From Taxawa tesnikishii (nom. ined.) (lineage: Eukaryota > Ascomycota > Dothideomycetes > Dothideales), in contig JAPDRO010000005.1 in assembly GCA_030247885.1 (NCBI GenBank), positions 1,116,001 to 1,180,000 of the forward strand: 64,000 bases of DNA, written 5' to 3'. The translations under genes were made by a program, and so were the position numbers. Positions 1 through 10,853 of the stretch are shown piece after piece; position 1 is the first letter of the stretch, and every line of letters begins with the position of its first letter. Under the pieces are notes generated by a model, which was given only the letters and a program-made list of their open reading frames with translations, made no database searches and was not told the origin of the DNA.

Positions 1-222
1 GGTAGGAGGAGAGAAGAACCTGAAACGGTCAGCGAGGCAGAAGAGATGAGCGGTGACGAGGAGGGCGGAGGGTTGGTCGATCCGGACGAAGCAGAAGAGG
101 GCGACGATCAAGACGGCCTGACTCAGAGATACCAGCAGGCGCTGAAAGATGGCGGTGGCGCTTCACAGGCCGAGGACGCCAGTTTCGCCAAGTACGTCGC
201 GATGGCGAGTCTCAACCGGTAA
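1..222 (+). CDS. 3' end of an unidentified gene (acidic C-terminal tail)
   Basis: An open frame enters from the left edge and stops with TAA at 220-222, giving the last 73 residues of a protein. The tail is rich in Glu, Asp and Gly (runs such as EEMSGDEEGGG and PDEAEEGDDQDG) and ends in a more ordinary helix-like stretch, SFAKYVAMASLNR. Codon use and GC content look like the genes that follow. No domain can be recognised from this fragment, so the function is unknown; only the reading frame and stop are seen directly. Confidence 0.6.
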   Translation, partial: GRRREEPETVSEAEEMSGDEEGGGLVDPDEAEEGDDQDGLTQRYQQALKDGGGASQAEDASFAKYVAMASLNR

Positions 223-1020
223 TCCGAAAGCATCGAGCATCAGCGGGAGTTTGGGCGCATTGGGCATGAATAACATAGATACCACGAATGAGTACTGATC
301 GAAAACTTTACAACACAGCTTTCATGAGCGCACGACTGTACTGACTGTTCCGGTTAATTGGGAACACACGAGCAACCTGGACGAAAGCAGAGCTTTCCGA
401 GCACGGCCAACACGAGAACGACAGCGTGTTGGAGGCAAGACAAGTACGCACGCGCTATTCATGCACTCACTGTAATGCCGGACACGGCCTTTTCTCCCGT
501 CTAGAACTTTCAGTGTTTCTCATTGCTATCTTGTTTCTTGTCCTCTTATCCAGGTAGTTGTTCGCGCTTTACGAGGGGTTTCTTTCCCTCCAATTTTTCT
601 ATGGCGTTCCGGCATTGGCGCCTGTCCTCTTGTGTACCATTGTCCGCTTTGCTCGACTTTAGAGCAAGACTAATGCAGATTGCCCTGTCAGCCCTCACTT
701 GGTCAAGCACGAGCAGTTCGGATCGAGTAATAGACTCAACACGTCAGACAGCCTTCTGGCCCAGTTTCCTGCATCTAGCAATACTCTGGCGTTTCTGCGT
801 GCTTCGTTCAGATATGCTACGCACACCTGTAACGAGATAGCTTATGTGCGTGCTACGGAAACCATATTGTATGCCTCTACGCAAACACTATGTTACAAAA
901 GGATCAGCAACACAATATAGGTTGAAGGAAATCGCGGCTCAGGAAGGAGGCATGGACAGGGCGTTCGACGTCTTACAATGACATGGCGAACCTCTCTCTG
1001 ACTGCACCACGTCCTGAGAG
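223..1020. other. Intergenic, nothing recognised
   Basis: Short overlapping frames occur on the plus strand but none has a convincing start, composition or domain. Probably the 3' UTR of the left gene plus spacer. Confidence 0.5.
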
Positions 1021-1280
1021 CTATCCCAGCTACCCCAGCTACCGAGTTGGGGAATTATGGTAGGTCGAACACGGAGGGAGCGGCTTGTGAGCACAAGATC
1101 AAAAGAGAATCGTACATGCGACGTGGGCAGGATTCGAGCTTACGCTCCGCCTATCCTAGCTACCCTAGTTGCCGAGTTGGGCAACAACGATAAGTCGAAT
1201 ACAGAAGGGGCGACTGATGAGCACAAAACCAAAAACATTGCACTCGACGTGGGCAGGATTCGAACCTACGCCCCCGAAGG
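1021..1280. repeat. Tandem duplication, two diverged 130-bp units
   Basis: Bases 1021-1150 and 1151-1280 align end to end: both begin CTATCC(C/T)AGCTACCC, share CCGAGTTGGG, TGAGCACAA, and end in GACGTGGGCAGGATTCGA followed by a TACGC-type box. The copies differ at roughly a fifth to a quarter of positions, so the duplication is not recent. The shared right part is the antisense of a tRNA T-arm, which points to a tRNA-derived repeat unit. Confidence 0.7.
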
Positions 1281-1287
1281 GAATTGA
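1245..1287 (-). pseudogene. tRNA-Ser relic (3' half only)
   Basis: Read on the minus strand this stretch gives the end of an anticodon stem, a variable arm CCCTTCGGGGG, a T-arm GTAGGTTCGAATCCTGC with a perfect internal box B, and an acceptor 3' strand CCACGTC. That order with a long variable arm is a class II tRNA, best matching fungal tRNA-Ser. The bases upstream on the minus strand do not supply an acceptor 5' strand, D-arm or anticodon, so it cannot fold as a whole tRNA. A second, more degraded T-arm lies at about 1122-1145 in the first repeat unit. Confidence 0.6.
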
Positions 1288-1728
1288 TAGCACATATCCT
1301 GGATGTTTGAGGTGATCCGTGATATTCTAGTCAATCGCAGTAACCACTTTGCTACCACGCCTGTTGCTGATTGTCGTCGGAGGTATAACTAAACACAATG
1401 CATGTTGATCTATCCAGCGACCGCGAGTGAAGGGGGACAAGCCGTTATCGATCATCGAGGCCACATGTACAAACTTAATCAACTCAAACTGTGTTCTGCT
1501 CCCGACTTGCGATGAGGCGCTCAATGAAGTTGTACATACAGAGGCCGCATCTTCTTCATCTAGGTCGTGACCAAATGACACATCAAGCCCTTCGGCACCG
1601 ATAGCTGGTTGATAGCGAGTGCATCGCATCGCTGATAACATCCACGACCCATCGTGCAATCAGACACGATATCAGAACGAAACAAGGCGTCGCTCCAACT
1701 CAGTAGCCCCGCACTGTAATCTGGAACA
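1281..1728. other. Spacer upstream of the DHODH gene
   Basis: Two short antisense frames are present but carry no recognisable features. It probably holds the promoter and 5' UTR of the gene that begins at 1729. Confidence 0.45.
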
Positions 1729-2735
1729 ATGCCTCTGCCAAAGATCGAACCACCTCTGATAAACTCCGCCAACCCTTGGGCTACTTCGAGAGATGACCTG
1801 CGGGTGCTATACGCATCGCCGCATACCGGAGCAGTGACTACGAGAACCAGTCTGCTGAAGGCGTTCCCTCACGACCCCGCAATCCATCAGTACGCATTCT
1901 TCGATCCGAGCAACCATGGGCTTCAGCCTCGCGATGCAAAGGATGGTGCAATACCGCACGAGGACTCCGGAAGCCTCAACACGTTGGGCTACTCCCCGAT
2001 ACCACTTCAAGAATACCTCAGTTATGTCAAAGAGATCGCTGATGAAGTCCATTCACCCCCTTCGTCTCGCAAACCGTTCATTATATCCGTCACAGGCTCC
2101 CCGCCGAAGTCGCCGAGTGCTACAGCCAGATCCTGGATTGGCAGGACTATGGACCTATATGCATGGAGATCAACCTCTCCTGTCCCAACATCCCCTCCAA
2201 GCCACCCCCGGCTTACTCACGCTCTGCGCTGCTCGAGTACTTCGACGCGCTCCAGCGTTACGGTCCTTATCGATCTGCTCAACACATTCCTCCCGGCAGG
2301 AGTGTGCCTATAGGAATCAAAACCCCACCATATACCTACGCCGACCAGTTTCACAGTCTGATCTCTGCACTGATGTCCGTCGTGGAGAGAGAAGGAGGTG
2401 CTCCCATCGATTTCATCACGGCCACGAATACGCTCGGCTCCTGTCTTCTCTTGACCGATTCTTTCGAACCGGCGCTTGCATCCGCGTCTGGCGCTGGGGT
2501 TGGAGGTCTGGCGGGCGCACCGCTGCATCCGCTTGCACTGGGTAATGTCAAGACCCTTCGTACGATGCTTGATCAACACGAAACGCTCAGGACTGTTGAT
2601 ATCATCGGCATCGGAGGTGTGAGTGACAGGGCTGGATTTGATCGGATGCAAAACGTGGGAGCGAAGGTGGTAGGTGTCGGAACGGCATTGGGAAGGGAAG
2701 GGACGGATGTGTTTAGAAAGATCCTGACTGGATAG
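1729..2735 (+). CDS. Dihydroorotate dehydrogenase, class 1A-like, one-base frame break
   Basis: Cytosolic FMN enzyme family that oxidises dihydroorotate to orotate in pyrimidine synthesis, with fumarate as acceptor in yeast Ura1. Start ATG at 1729 opens with NSANPWATSRDDLRVLY, typical of this class. The active-site stretch NLSCPNIPSK supplies the catalytic Cys of class 1 enzymes; the FMN/phosphate region is seen as GIGGVSDRAGFDRM and GVGTALGREG. The frame changes once: up to the VTGS stretch near 2097 it is one frame, and from PAEVAECY near 2100 another, which fits a lost C in the CCCC run at 2099-2102. With that base counted the gene is 336 codons (335 aa), close to yeast Ura1 (314 aa). No intron fits. 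Either a functional gene with a sequence error or a very young pseudogene; other genes here show the same kind of break, so I favour error. Confidence 0.85.
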
Positions 2736-2876
2736 TTTTCCGAGAAACTTCCAGTTGCAGGCGTTCATCCAGCCGGCATCAAGGCGTTCTTAGTGCTGGG
2801 TCAGACCAGTGTGCCTTTGCCAAGGGAGGTACGAGAAATGACAGAGGAAGCGTTTCATACATCACATCGAACTGTC

Positions 2877-4030
2877 TTATGCTTTCTTGCCGTCCAGATC
2901 TGCATAGAAGTTCCATCCAAATCTCTCTGAAGGGTCGTTGAACCTCAGCTGTGGAAGTGTCAGAGCAGTTACAACTCGAATTGGAGCGATTCGGCCTGAC
3001 CTTTTGTCTATTCCATCAATCTTCTCAACATCCTCAGCCTCCAGCTTGAAGTCACCCTCCAAGTTTTGCTTAATCCGGCTTTCCGTCTTGCTCTTTGGGA
3101 TCACAGTTCTACCATGGGCGATACCCCAAGCTAACGCGACCTGCGCACCGGTCTTGCCATATTTCTTGCCAATCTCCGTGAGGGTCGGGTCCTCGATAAG
3201 CTTGCCCATGTTCTGGCCGCCGCTGTAGATCTCATTCTGGTTTCCGAATGGCGAGTATTGCGTCACATGGATGCCTTTGCTCTTCTGCCACTCAAAAAAG
3301 TCGCGTTGCTGCAGCCATGGGTGGCACTCGATCTGGTGCGCTGCCGGAACCACGCTGGTGTTCTGCAACAGTCGCTCTAGTTCTGCCTTGCTGAAGTTGG
3401 ATATGCCGATAGCCTTAGCTTTGCCGGACTTGAAACACTTCTCCATCGCACGGTACGTATCGATGTAGTCGGTGTCGCCCGGCTTGATGCCTTTGCCATC
3501 ATCGGTCTTGGGCATGAGCTCACTGCTTCTGGCGAAGGGCGATGGCCAGTGCATGAGGTACAGGTCGATGTAATCCACGCCGAGGTCCTTCAAAGATGCG
3601 TCCAGAGCTGCTTCGACGTCATCTGGGTGATGGGAGTTGTTCCATAGTTTCGTGGTAATGAACACCTGCTCACGAGGCACACCAGATTGCTTGATGGCAT
3701 TGCCAACGGCGGGCTCAGTGCCATATACACGCGCGGTATCGATATGCCTGTATCCGCTTCGTAGGGCAGTGGTTACTGCATTCTCCTGGGCGTCCTTGTC
3801 TTGCCATGTACCAAACCCAATGGCAGGAATTGATGCACTCGGGAGTGTAAGCAGCGCTTCAGAGAATTGGATAAGACTGCTTACCCAGTGTTTAGCTTGA
3901 AGGTTGTGCTTGCGGTGGAAGCCATTCTGGACTGTTGCTGCTTCAACGGTGCTTGGGAGGAGAGTTGCTGCGTGATCTGCGACATGCGCGCAGTAGCAGC
4001 GGAGACGTTCTTAGACACACGGGAGAGCAT
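2877..4030 (-). CDS. Aldo/keto reductase, possible mitochondrial targeting extension
   Basis: NADPH-dependent reductase of the AKR family, closest by eye to fungal glycerol dehydrogenase/Gcy1-type enzymes. Exons complement(2877..3837, 3885..4030), with a 47-bp intron after KLNTG. The catalytic tetrad is visible: Asp in HIDTARVYG, Tyr in the same stretch, Lys in ITTKLWN, His in LMHWPSP. The C-terminal cofactor region has IPKSKTESRIKQN. Two in-frame starts exist: ATG at 3925 gives the usual AKR N-terminus (333 aa), while ATG at 4030 adds 35 residues beginning MLSRVSKNVSAATAR, which lack acidic residues and carry Arg/Lys/Ser like a mitochondrial presequence (368 aa). The substrate cannot be told from sequence. 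Confidence 0.88.
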
Positions 4031-4565
4031 ATTTGAACCAATCTAACGGGACAGTTAAAAAGAAAAACCTGGATGAGATGGTTTGTAGAATACAACAGAG
4101 CAAGAAAGAGCGTGGCCGCGGAGTACGATTACACAGATGGATGTGACGTAATTGATTTTGAGAAACGCGCTACGGTCCGGCCAAACACCCTGCATGTTGC
4201 CGACCCTGGGGAATGTTTCAGGGGAAAAGAGCAAACCGACTTGGCAGAGAGCTTGTGGCCGGCACCCGAAAGGCTGGCTGTATCTGCGAGCATCCAACGA
4301 GGCGTCCATCTCTAGGAATCATAGCTACGGGTTGCATGGACGAGAGATTCAAGCAGAGGTTGGTTTGCATGCGCGGTTAAACAGGAAAGTCTCGCGAAAT
4401 CGTCTGGAAGTCCAAACACAATTTTATTCGATCTGATAGTGAAACAATCCAAATCATGCTCAAGTGCCGCTTATCTCACAGCTAACCCAAACATTATTGA
4501 AGAGCAACCCAACGCACCCCAGGATATCCGACATCTTTCATACAACGGCGCCGAAATCATGCTCT
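4031..4565. other. Intergenic between AKR promoter and GPI-protein 3' end
   Basis: Contains the promoter of the AKR gene and the 3' flank of the next minus-strand gene. No further gene or RNA recognised. Confidence 0.45.
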
Positions 4566-5304
4566 TCACAGGGCAAGAAGACCGACGAGGCCAACAGCGC
4601 CGGCAAGGCCCATACCGTAGATGGCAGTTGGCATGGAAGCACCAGCAGCAGAGGAAGAGGTAGAAGAGCCGCTGCTGGATCCGGAAGAAGAAGCAGAGGA
4701 GCCAGCAGCAGCACCGCTGGTAGAGCTGGAACCGGAGCTGGTACGGGAGGAGCCAGAGCTAGTGGTGCTCGCGCCGCTTCCGGAGGCAGAAGCGACACCA
4801 GCAGTGCCATTGGCTGCTACAATGGCGGAGGAGTTCTGGGCGTGAATAGAAGCGAGGATGGCTGACTGAGAGGCGGAAATGGCGGTCGAGTTCACGCCCA
4901 GGGCGGAGGTGTTGGCGGCTGGGGCGGAGGTGATACCACCGGCGATGGCGCTGGTGATGGAACTGGCGTTGGCCGCGCCAGTGACGACTGGGTTCAGGAG
5001 AGTCTGGATGTCGCTTGGGAGAGCAGAGTACCAGCTTGGGGTAGCGCCGGCGGAGAACTCAGATGCGATGACAGACGAGGCTGCAAGTGGGTTGGCGGTG
5101 GCCAGGCTGTACAGAGACGATGGAAGGGCAGTCTGAAGGACTTGGAGAACAGAGATCCTGGCAGAGTCGTCAGCCTTGGTGCAGTTGAATCGATCCAATG
5201 CTCAGTAATACTCACGTGTCGAAGGTTGCCTGGCGCTTCTCAGCCTCTGGAGCTGCCATGGCAGCGGCGGAGAGGGAAAGAACAGCAAGGGTCTTGAACT
5301 GCAT
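4566..5304 (-). CDS. Secreted Ser/Ala-rich protein with GPI-anchor signal
   Basis: Exons complement(4566..5157, 5216..5304) with a 58-bp intron (donor GTGAGT, branch GCTGAC, acceptor CCAG) give 226 aa. The first exon encodes a signal peptide, MQFKTLAVLSLSAAAMAAP, followed by a dibasic Kex2-type site (EKR/Q). The middle has an Ala/Ser-rich helical part with several N-glycosylation sequons (NAS, NTS, NST, NSS, NGT). Residues from about 135 onward are almost only Ser, Gly, Ala and Thr, typical of O-mannosylated stalks. The end, a small-residue site followed by hydrophobic MGLAGAVGLVGLLAL, fits a GPI attachment signal. Likely a plasma-membrane or cell-wall protein; function unknown. Confidence 0.82.
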
Positions 5305-6134
5305 TTTGGCTGAGTGGTATATAGAGATGGCGATGTAGCGACTGTTGCGAAGTGCTTGTATTAAATAGCTTTTATGAGAGGATGCAGGAAGAAAGCGCTA
5401 TGAAAAGACGAATGCTTGATAGATGCAGAGTGGAACAAGAGAAAGGGTAAGAGAGTAGGAGAAGCACATGGCTATAAACAGAACCGTGGGCTTTGCTTTT
5501 CGCCCACCAGGCGACTGATGCATGGACGGCCCAGCAAAGCTTTCACTAGCGCGTCCCGCCCCAGGCACACCGTTATGCAGGAAGGGCAATCCGGCGCTGT
5601 GGCGTGCGCCGGCTCGAAATCACGACACAGCCAAAGACCAATCGAGGGGCGCCGGCGATCACGTCGAGAACGCCAGTGGCCGACCTGGTTTCGGGTGAAG
5701 GCGCTGGAAGGGTGGCTGTTGACGCGCAAGCCGGGGACGCCTAAGAGGGCTGAGCATCTCTTTGAGGGACAGACAGACAGTCGAAGGCGAGAACAATTGA
5801 CCGAGTTGATCCGATGGAATGTTGTTGAATACGAGCATGCGTGTTGTACGACTGGCCGTCCAGACCGTTTCTCCATCACGTCCAACTGCGCACCAAAACA
5901 CGCTGTTCAGTCAGGTACTCGATGTATCAGACAAGCCACTGGGTCCTAAGCAGGATAGCGAAACACAACGTTCATTTCGCTTCCGCTGCTACATCTACAT
6001 CTTACCATCCAATTAGATCGCTCCATGGCGAACATGCGTGATGGCTTACCGACAACGAAAAGGATGGTTACTGCGGATGATTGCTGACAGCCGAACATCC
6101 GATGCGGCTGTTGATCGATACCCCCAATATAACA
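5305..6134. other. Upstream region of the GPI-protein gene
   Basis: Probable promoter of the minus-strand gene near 5305-5420. Long open frames on both strands between 5416 and 5949 overlap each other in several frames and have no domain or signal, so I do not call a gene. Just left of the transposon. Confidence 0.4.
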
Positions 6135-6136
6135 TA

Positions 6137-6213
6137 ACGTGTTTTATCACCGAGCGGCCACCCCCACCGAGCGGCCACCCCTCACTAACATCGCAACTAT
6201 TATAGACTATTAC
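6137..6213 (+). repeat. Left terminal inverted repeat of the Fot1-like element
   Basis: Begins ACGTGTTTTATCACC and contains a 17-bp motif CACCGAGCGGCCACCCC twice in tandem, a likely transposase binding array. Matches the right end at 73 of 77 positions. Confidence 0.88.
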
Positions 6214-7904
6214 AACAATGCTACCACGACGCAACGCGCAATCTACCTACAACGAAGGCACACTATACCTTGCTATTAAGGCTACCTAAGCAACCCTTCC
6301 TAATAGTATAAAACACGCGTCTAAGGTATACGACGTCCCCCAAACGACGCTAAGACGACGACGCGACGGAAAGCTCGCACGACGCGACTATAAGCCTAAC
6401 TCGAAGAAGTTAAAGAAAATAAAGGAGGAGGCGATAGTAGTACGTATACTTAAGCTAGACTCGCGAGGGATAGGCGCTATAAGGACTATAGTAAAAGAAA
6501 TAGCTAACGATTTGCTTGCTACGCATAGTAAAGGACCTATTAGTAAGTACTAGGTAAATAGGTTTAAGACGCGTACTAAGGAAATTAAGCTTTAACGTAG
6601 TTATTTATACGATCGTTAGTAAGCCTTAAATAAAGACGTACGCGTTATAACGCTCTAGTTCGAGCTAGTTAAAAGATAAAGAAGAAGTATAATATCCTAG
6701 ACGAAGATATATATAACTTTAATAAGTCTAAGTTTATAATAAGTATAATTAACGCTTAAATAGTCTTTATAAGCTTTAAGAAATAAAGTAATCTTAAAAG
6801 ATATAGCTAAGTAACTAAGAGTAAGTTATAATTATTTAAGGTATTTACGCTACTAAGTAAGTTATCTTACCTTTTATTATCTTTAATAGTAAGGTCCTTA
6901 TATTAAGCTAATATATCGGCCTACCTTACGATTAAGTAATTAAGACTAGCGCTAATAACTAGATAATAAATAAGCTTACTTTAAAGTAATTAAAGTACTT
7001 TAATACGTATATAAAGGTATATTAAGTAAGTATATACTACCTACTAATTATAAATAATTATAAGAGTTATAGTAGTTATAATTTCTATAACTACTATAAA
7101 GAATAAAAGATTATTATTTTTTATATATTCTTATACTTATTATACTTATTATAATCGCTTAATATAAGCTATTTTACCCCCTTAAAGTAAATATATAACG
7201 TAGAGATTAATAGCTAGTTATAGTACTTTACTATATAAGTTAAAAAAGAGGCCTTTTTACTAGCCTTTTATACTACTTTTAATAAGGTAATTATAAAGGA
7301 AAATATCCTAATAAGCTTTAAAGGCGCTAGTTTAATTCCTTACGACTTAAAGTAAGTACTATTAAAGCTTAATATAGTACTTTATATACTAATACTTATA
7401 CTATTAAAGGTTACTTTATAAGAGTTTAAAATACTAGTTAACTTAAAGGAAATAAAGGCGTAAATAACGCTAGTTTATAAGTAAATATAATAATATAAAG
7501 AATCGCCTATTTTGCCTCTTTTATAAGCTATAAATTTGCTTACTAAAGGCGTAGTTATTATAAGTTATAAATTAGAGTTATAAATAAGGGAAATTGCAAG
7601 TCTTTAAAAGTCGATTAAAGCGTTAATAAAGTAACGTAGTTATAAAAGAAAATATATTCGAATAAAAGAAAGCCTAATAGTAAGTAATATATAGGATTTA
7701 ATAACTAAAAAGGATAGTAGTAGTAAGGAGGGTACTAAATAACTTATAAAGAAAGTACGTACGTAAAAGTACTATAAACGTTATAGTAAGACTAGCTATA
7801 ATACGCGTACCTATACTATAGAAATAGTAAATATAGACGATAGTAACGCTTCTAAATAGTATTATAGGCTAAAGTATGTCTTTATATAGTGTTATAGTGC
7901 AAAG

Positions 7905-7981
7905 GTAATAGTCTGTAATAGTCGCGATGTTAGTAAGGGGTAGCCGCTCGGTGGGGGTGGCCGCTCGGTGATAAAACACGT
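7905..7981 (-). repeat. Right terminal inverted repeat of the Fot1-like element
   Basis: Inverse of the left end, with the same double 17-bp motif. Three of the four differences from the left end are C/T-type changes that RIP would make. Confidence 0.88.
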
Positions 7982-7983
7982 TA

Positions 7984-8578
7984 TATATATATTTATATAA
8001 TAGGCATTGAACGGCGCGTGGAGTCCGCAGCGATGCTACGCCACAAACGCTTGCGCGCATGTTGGGGCGCTTGCTGCTGGCTCAGTGACTGACTCGTATT
8101 CACGTGCAAGAAACAACCCGGGAATTGTTGATCTTGATGCAAAATGCAAGATGTTCAGCTGAGGTTTTCCATCTCGAGAACGAGTTTAGAATACTTTGCG
8201 AATATTTACTCTATCACCATCTTGAAACGCCTTGGGTATCTATTAAAACCGCTCAACCACCCTACGCCATTGCATGTCATGAACAGAGGTTCCATGGTGC
8301 GCACTTTAAAGCAAGAGCCGTTTCTGCAGCCTTCAAAAGCAAGAATTCGCTGGTTGCGTAGAACAGTTGACGGTCGCCCCATCCAGTCTTGACCACGACC
8401 TGAAACCAGACAGACCGCGTCTCGATGAGCTTTCTAGCGTGTGTCGGGAACAGGATGTTTTCGAGTATGCCCACATGTCTTCGAGGTCCTTCGAGGTGAA
8501 GACAGATTTTTGGTCGTGTGAATGGTTTGGCAGTAATCACACTCTGTGATCCGTCAGAGTCACTGGCAGGTGAGGTTC
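7984..8578. other. Spacer between transposon and SIR2 gene
   Basis: AT-rich for about 30 bp beside the transposon, then ordinary composition. Nothing else recognised. Confidence 0.4.
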
Positions 8579-10256
8579 CTAAGAGGGTTTGATCTTCCAG
8601 CAGGCTTCGGTTCCTTCGCACGCCTCTACACTAGCCTTGAAGCCGGGAGGCACCATCGGATGATTAAGCGTCCAGCCGGCACGCCGGCACAACTCAGCCA
8701 CGACTTCGTCACAATAGCCAAGGAGCGTAATGTCAAAGTTGATATGGTCAGCTGGCTCTCTCGATATGTAAATTTGTGGGACGTCGTTGGAGAGGTAGTT
8801 GGGGCTGAGCAAAGCTGGTTAGCATATCTATCCTCTCAGCGCCGTCAATGCTCACTCACATGTCGGAGACAGGTGCCACTTTCATGGATGTACCAACAAC
8901 GATAACCAAGTCGACAGTATCTCGGTCATGCTCCGTGAGGCGGTCGAAGAATGTATTCGGGAGCTTTTCGCCAAAGAACGTAATGTCAGGCTTCGCAGCG
9001 TCGTCAGCACAGTACTCACGAGCCTTGGGGCTTTGCCATTACCTTCATCACGCCAGGCTCGGGAATATCATACTGGCCCTCATCCTCCGAGTCGGAAAAG
9101 CTAGACTTTCCTCTGCTCCTGCTGCTGCTGTTGCTATTGGAGCCCCGTTTCCTTTTGCGAGGCTTCTCTGCCTTGAGCCGGTTGATACATGCTTTGCATT
9201 TGGCGACTCTTTGAGCCTTGACATCTTCGAAGATGGATTCGCCAGGCACCCGGGCTTGGCACTTGCGGCAGGTGGCTGTGGCCCATGAGCCGTGGCATTG
9301 GATCAGATGCTCCGGCTTGATGCCAGCGACAGCCTCGATGTTGTCAATGTTCTGCGTGTAGTTGGTAAGAAGCTTTCCTTTGTCTTGCATCAGCCGAATG
9401 AACGCGTGGGTGGGCGAGAATTTGTCCAGTACAGGCAAGATCTCTCCTGCCAGGTCGTAGAAATGCCTATTCTTCGTCAGTCCCCGAACATGCGGATGGA
9501 TCACTGCATCACGTACGATGGGTCCTGGTCGAAGTTCTCGATGTCGAATACGTCTTCTGGACTATCAAAGCCCCGTGCGAGCAATTGTGAGTAGAATCCC
9601 GTGTTCTTGGATCGAAAATCCGGTATACCCAAACTAGTGGAAATGCCGGCCCCGGTAATGACGATGACGTTCTTTCTATCTTTCAACAGTTGAACAGCAT
9701 CATCGATGGTATTGTATTGCGGTAATTTCTGACGTTTCTGGATCTCCTTTTGAATAGACACACCAAGCAGACGATAGTAGAAAGCGTCGCCGTACGGCAA
9801 GTCCGGACGGTGGCCGAAGGCTGTAACTAGTTTCCTAACAGGAACTTCGTTTTTCGTGAGGTACTCTTCGATGAACTTCGACGGTCCTACCGAGATTAGG
9901 CGACTCCGTATATCCTTGGCTTCCTCGAGAGTGTATGCCTCCTCGCCAAGACCTGGGTGGCGTGAGCATGGTCTATGATAGCAACTAGTCCAAGTGAGAA
10001 ATGATTGCTTACCGTTATCGATATATGGTTCAAATTCTGCACGGTCCAGTTCCTCCTCCAAAGCCGAATGTGAGATAGATTCGACCGAGGAAGCGGCATC
10101 TTGTTCAGGTTTGACACCATCATTGCCCGGTTGGGGCGCGTCTGCAAGATCACAGGGACGTGTTTCGATAGCATCGCCTTCCTGTGAAGAGAAACCATTG
10201 ACTTCGGATTTTGTTCGTTTCTTGAACGGCGAGTGCGAAGTGAGAACGTCGGACAT
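8579..10256 (-). CDS. Sir2-family NAD-dependent protein deacetylase
   Basis: Class I sirtuin of the Sir2/Hst1 type, which removes acetyl groups from histones and other proteins using NAD. Exons complement(8579..8804, 8860..8990, 9043..9466, 9517..9952, 10013..10256) give 486 aa; the four introns are 50-60 bp, and the first (60 bp) is in frame and without a stop. Visible motifs: [15 protein letters not shown] (NAD binding), TQNIDNIE, the catalytic His in HGSWATATC, a CxxC...CxxC zinc site (CRKC and CKAC) and [11 protein letters not shown]. Between the zinc site and the next motif lies a Lys/Arg then Ser-rich insert ([14 protein letters not shown]), probably a nuclear localisation signal. An upstream in-frame ATG at 10382 would add 42 residues; I chose 10256 because the shorter start leads directly into the polar N-terminal tail common in nuclear sirtuins. 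Confidence 0.92.
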
Positions 10257-10853
10257 TTTGATTCTCAGTTCCGTACAAGAGGATGTGGTGAGGAAGTTGA
10301 GTTGTGAACAAAGGAACGATTGAGCGATTGAGGTAATTGTGTCAGTTGACAGAAGCGTCTTAGCGCGACGGGAAAACGCCATGAGTAAGGCGACGATTAC
10401 TACTATTGGCTAAAGGGCTGCTCCCCGCGGTAACGGCCTGTTTATCGTTCTGCCAGAGTGTAAAACCCGGACAAATCAGTCTCACGTGTGCTGAGTTATT
10501 TCACTGTACTCTGGAAAACCAAAAGTTGTTGTTCTAATGCAGCAACTCGAACAACTCACTGTCTGGTTCAAAACATTCCATCTGTGTATTGGCGGAAACC
10601 CAGACGCTCGGCGGCCGCATAGTGCTTGTTGGATCGATAGTGGGGGTGAATATCTGCTTGATTGATTTACTTTCTGTACGGCCTATCACGGCCTGTCCAC
10701 CCTCGTAAGATTGTTTGCTGTACTGTTGCAAACACTCTCCCGCTTTGAGATGATGAGTAGGATCTTTGTCTAAGACTGACCCTACTTAAGCATCTCAAGA
10801 CGAGATCTCCCTTTGTGCTGTCCGTCACCAACACTACACGAAACTAGCAAACG
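10257..10853. other. Intergenic between SIR2 promoter and E2 3' end
   Basis: Holds the SIR2 promoter/5' UTR and the 3' flank of the next gene. No other gene recognised. Confidence 0.4.

Larger units (their letters stand above)
6137..7981 (+). mobile_element. Fot1/pogo-like Tc1-mariner DNA transposon, heavily RIP-mutated
   Basis: A 1,845-bp element, close to the 1.9 kb of Fot1, flanked by TA dinucleotides (6135-6136 and 7982-7983) as expected of the Tc1/mariner superfamily. It has 77-bp terminal inverted repeats (6137-6213 and 7905-7981) with only four differences. Just inside the left repeat, an ATG at 6218 opens a frame resembling the pogo/Fot1 psq-type helix-turn-helix: YNEGTLYLAIKAT, then KVYDVPQTTLRRRRDGKLARRD and a DSRG stretch. 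The DDE catalytic region downstream cannot be read because stops occur every few codons in all frames. From about 6550 the body is saturated with TpA while CpA and TpG are nearly absent and CpG is kept, the signature of RIP. It is dead as an autonomous element; the intact ends could still be bound in trans. Confidence 0.88.

Noticed and set aside
5416-5949. Long open frames on both strands (up to 177 codons) next to the GPI-protein promoter
   Set aside because: They overlap in several frames, show no signal, domain or plausible start, and are what GC-rich spacer produces by chance.
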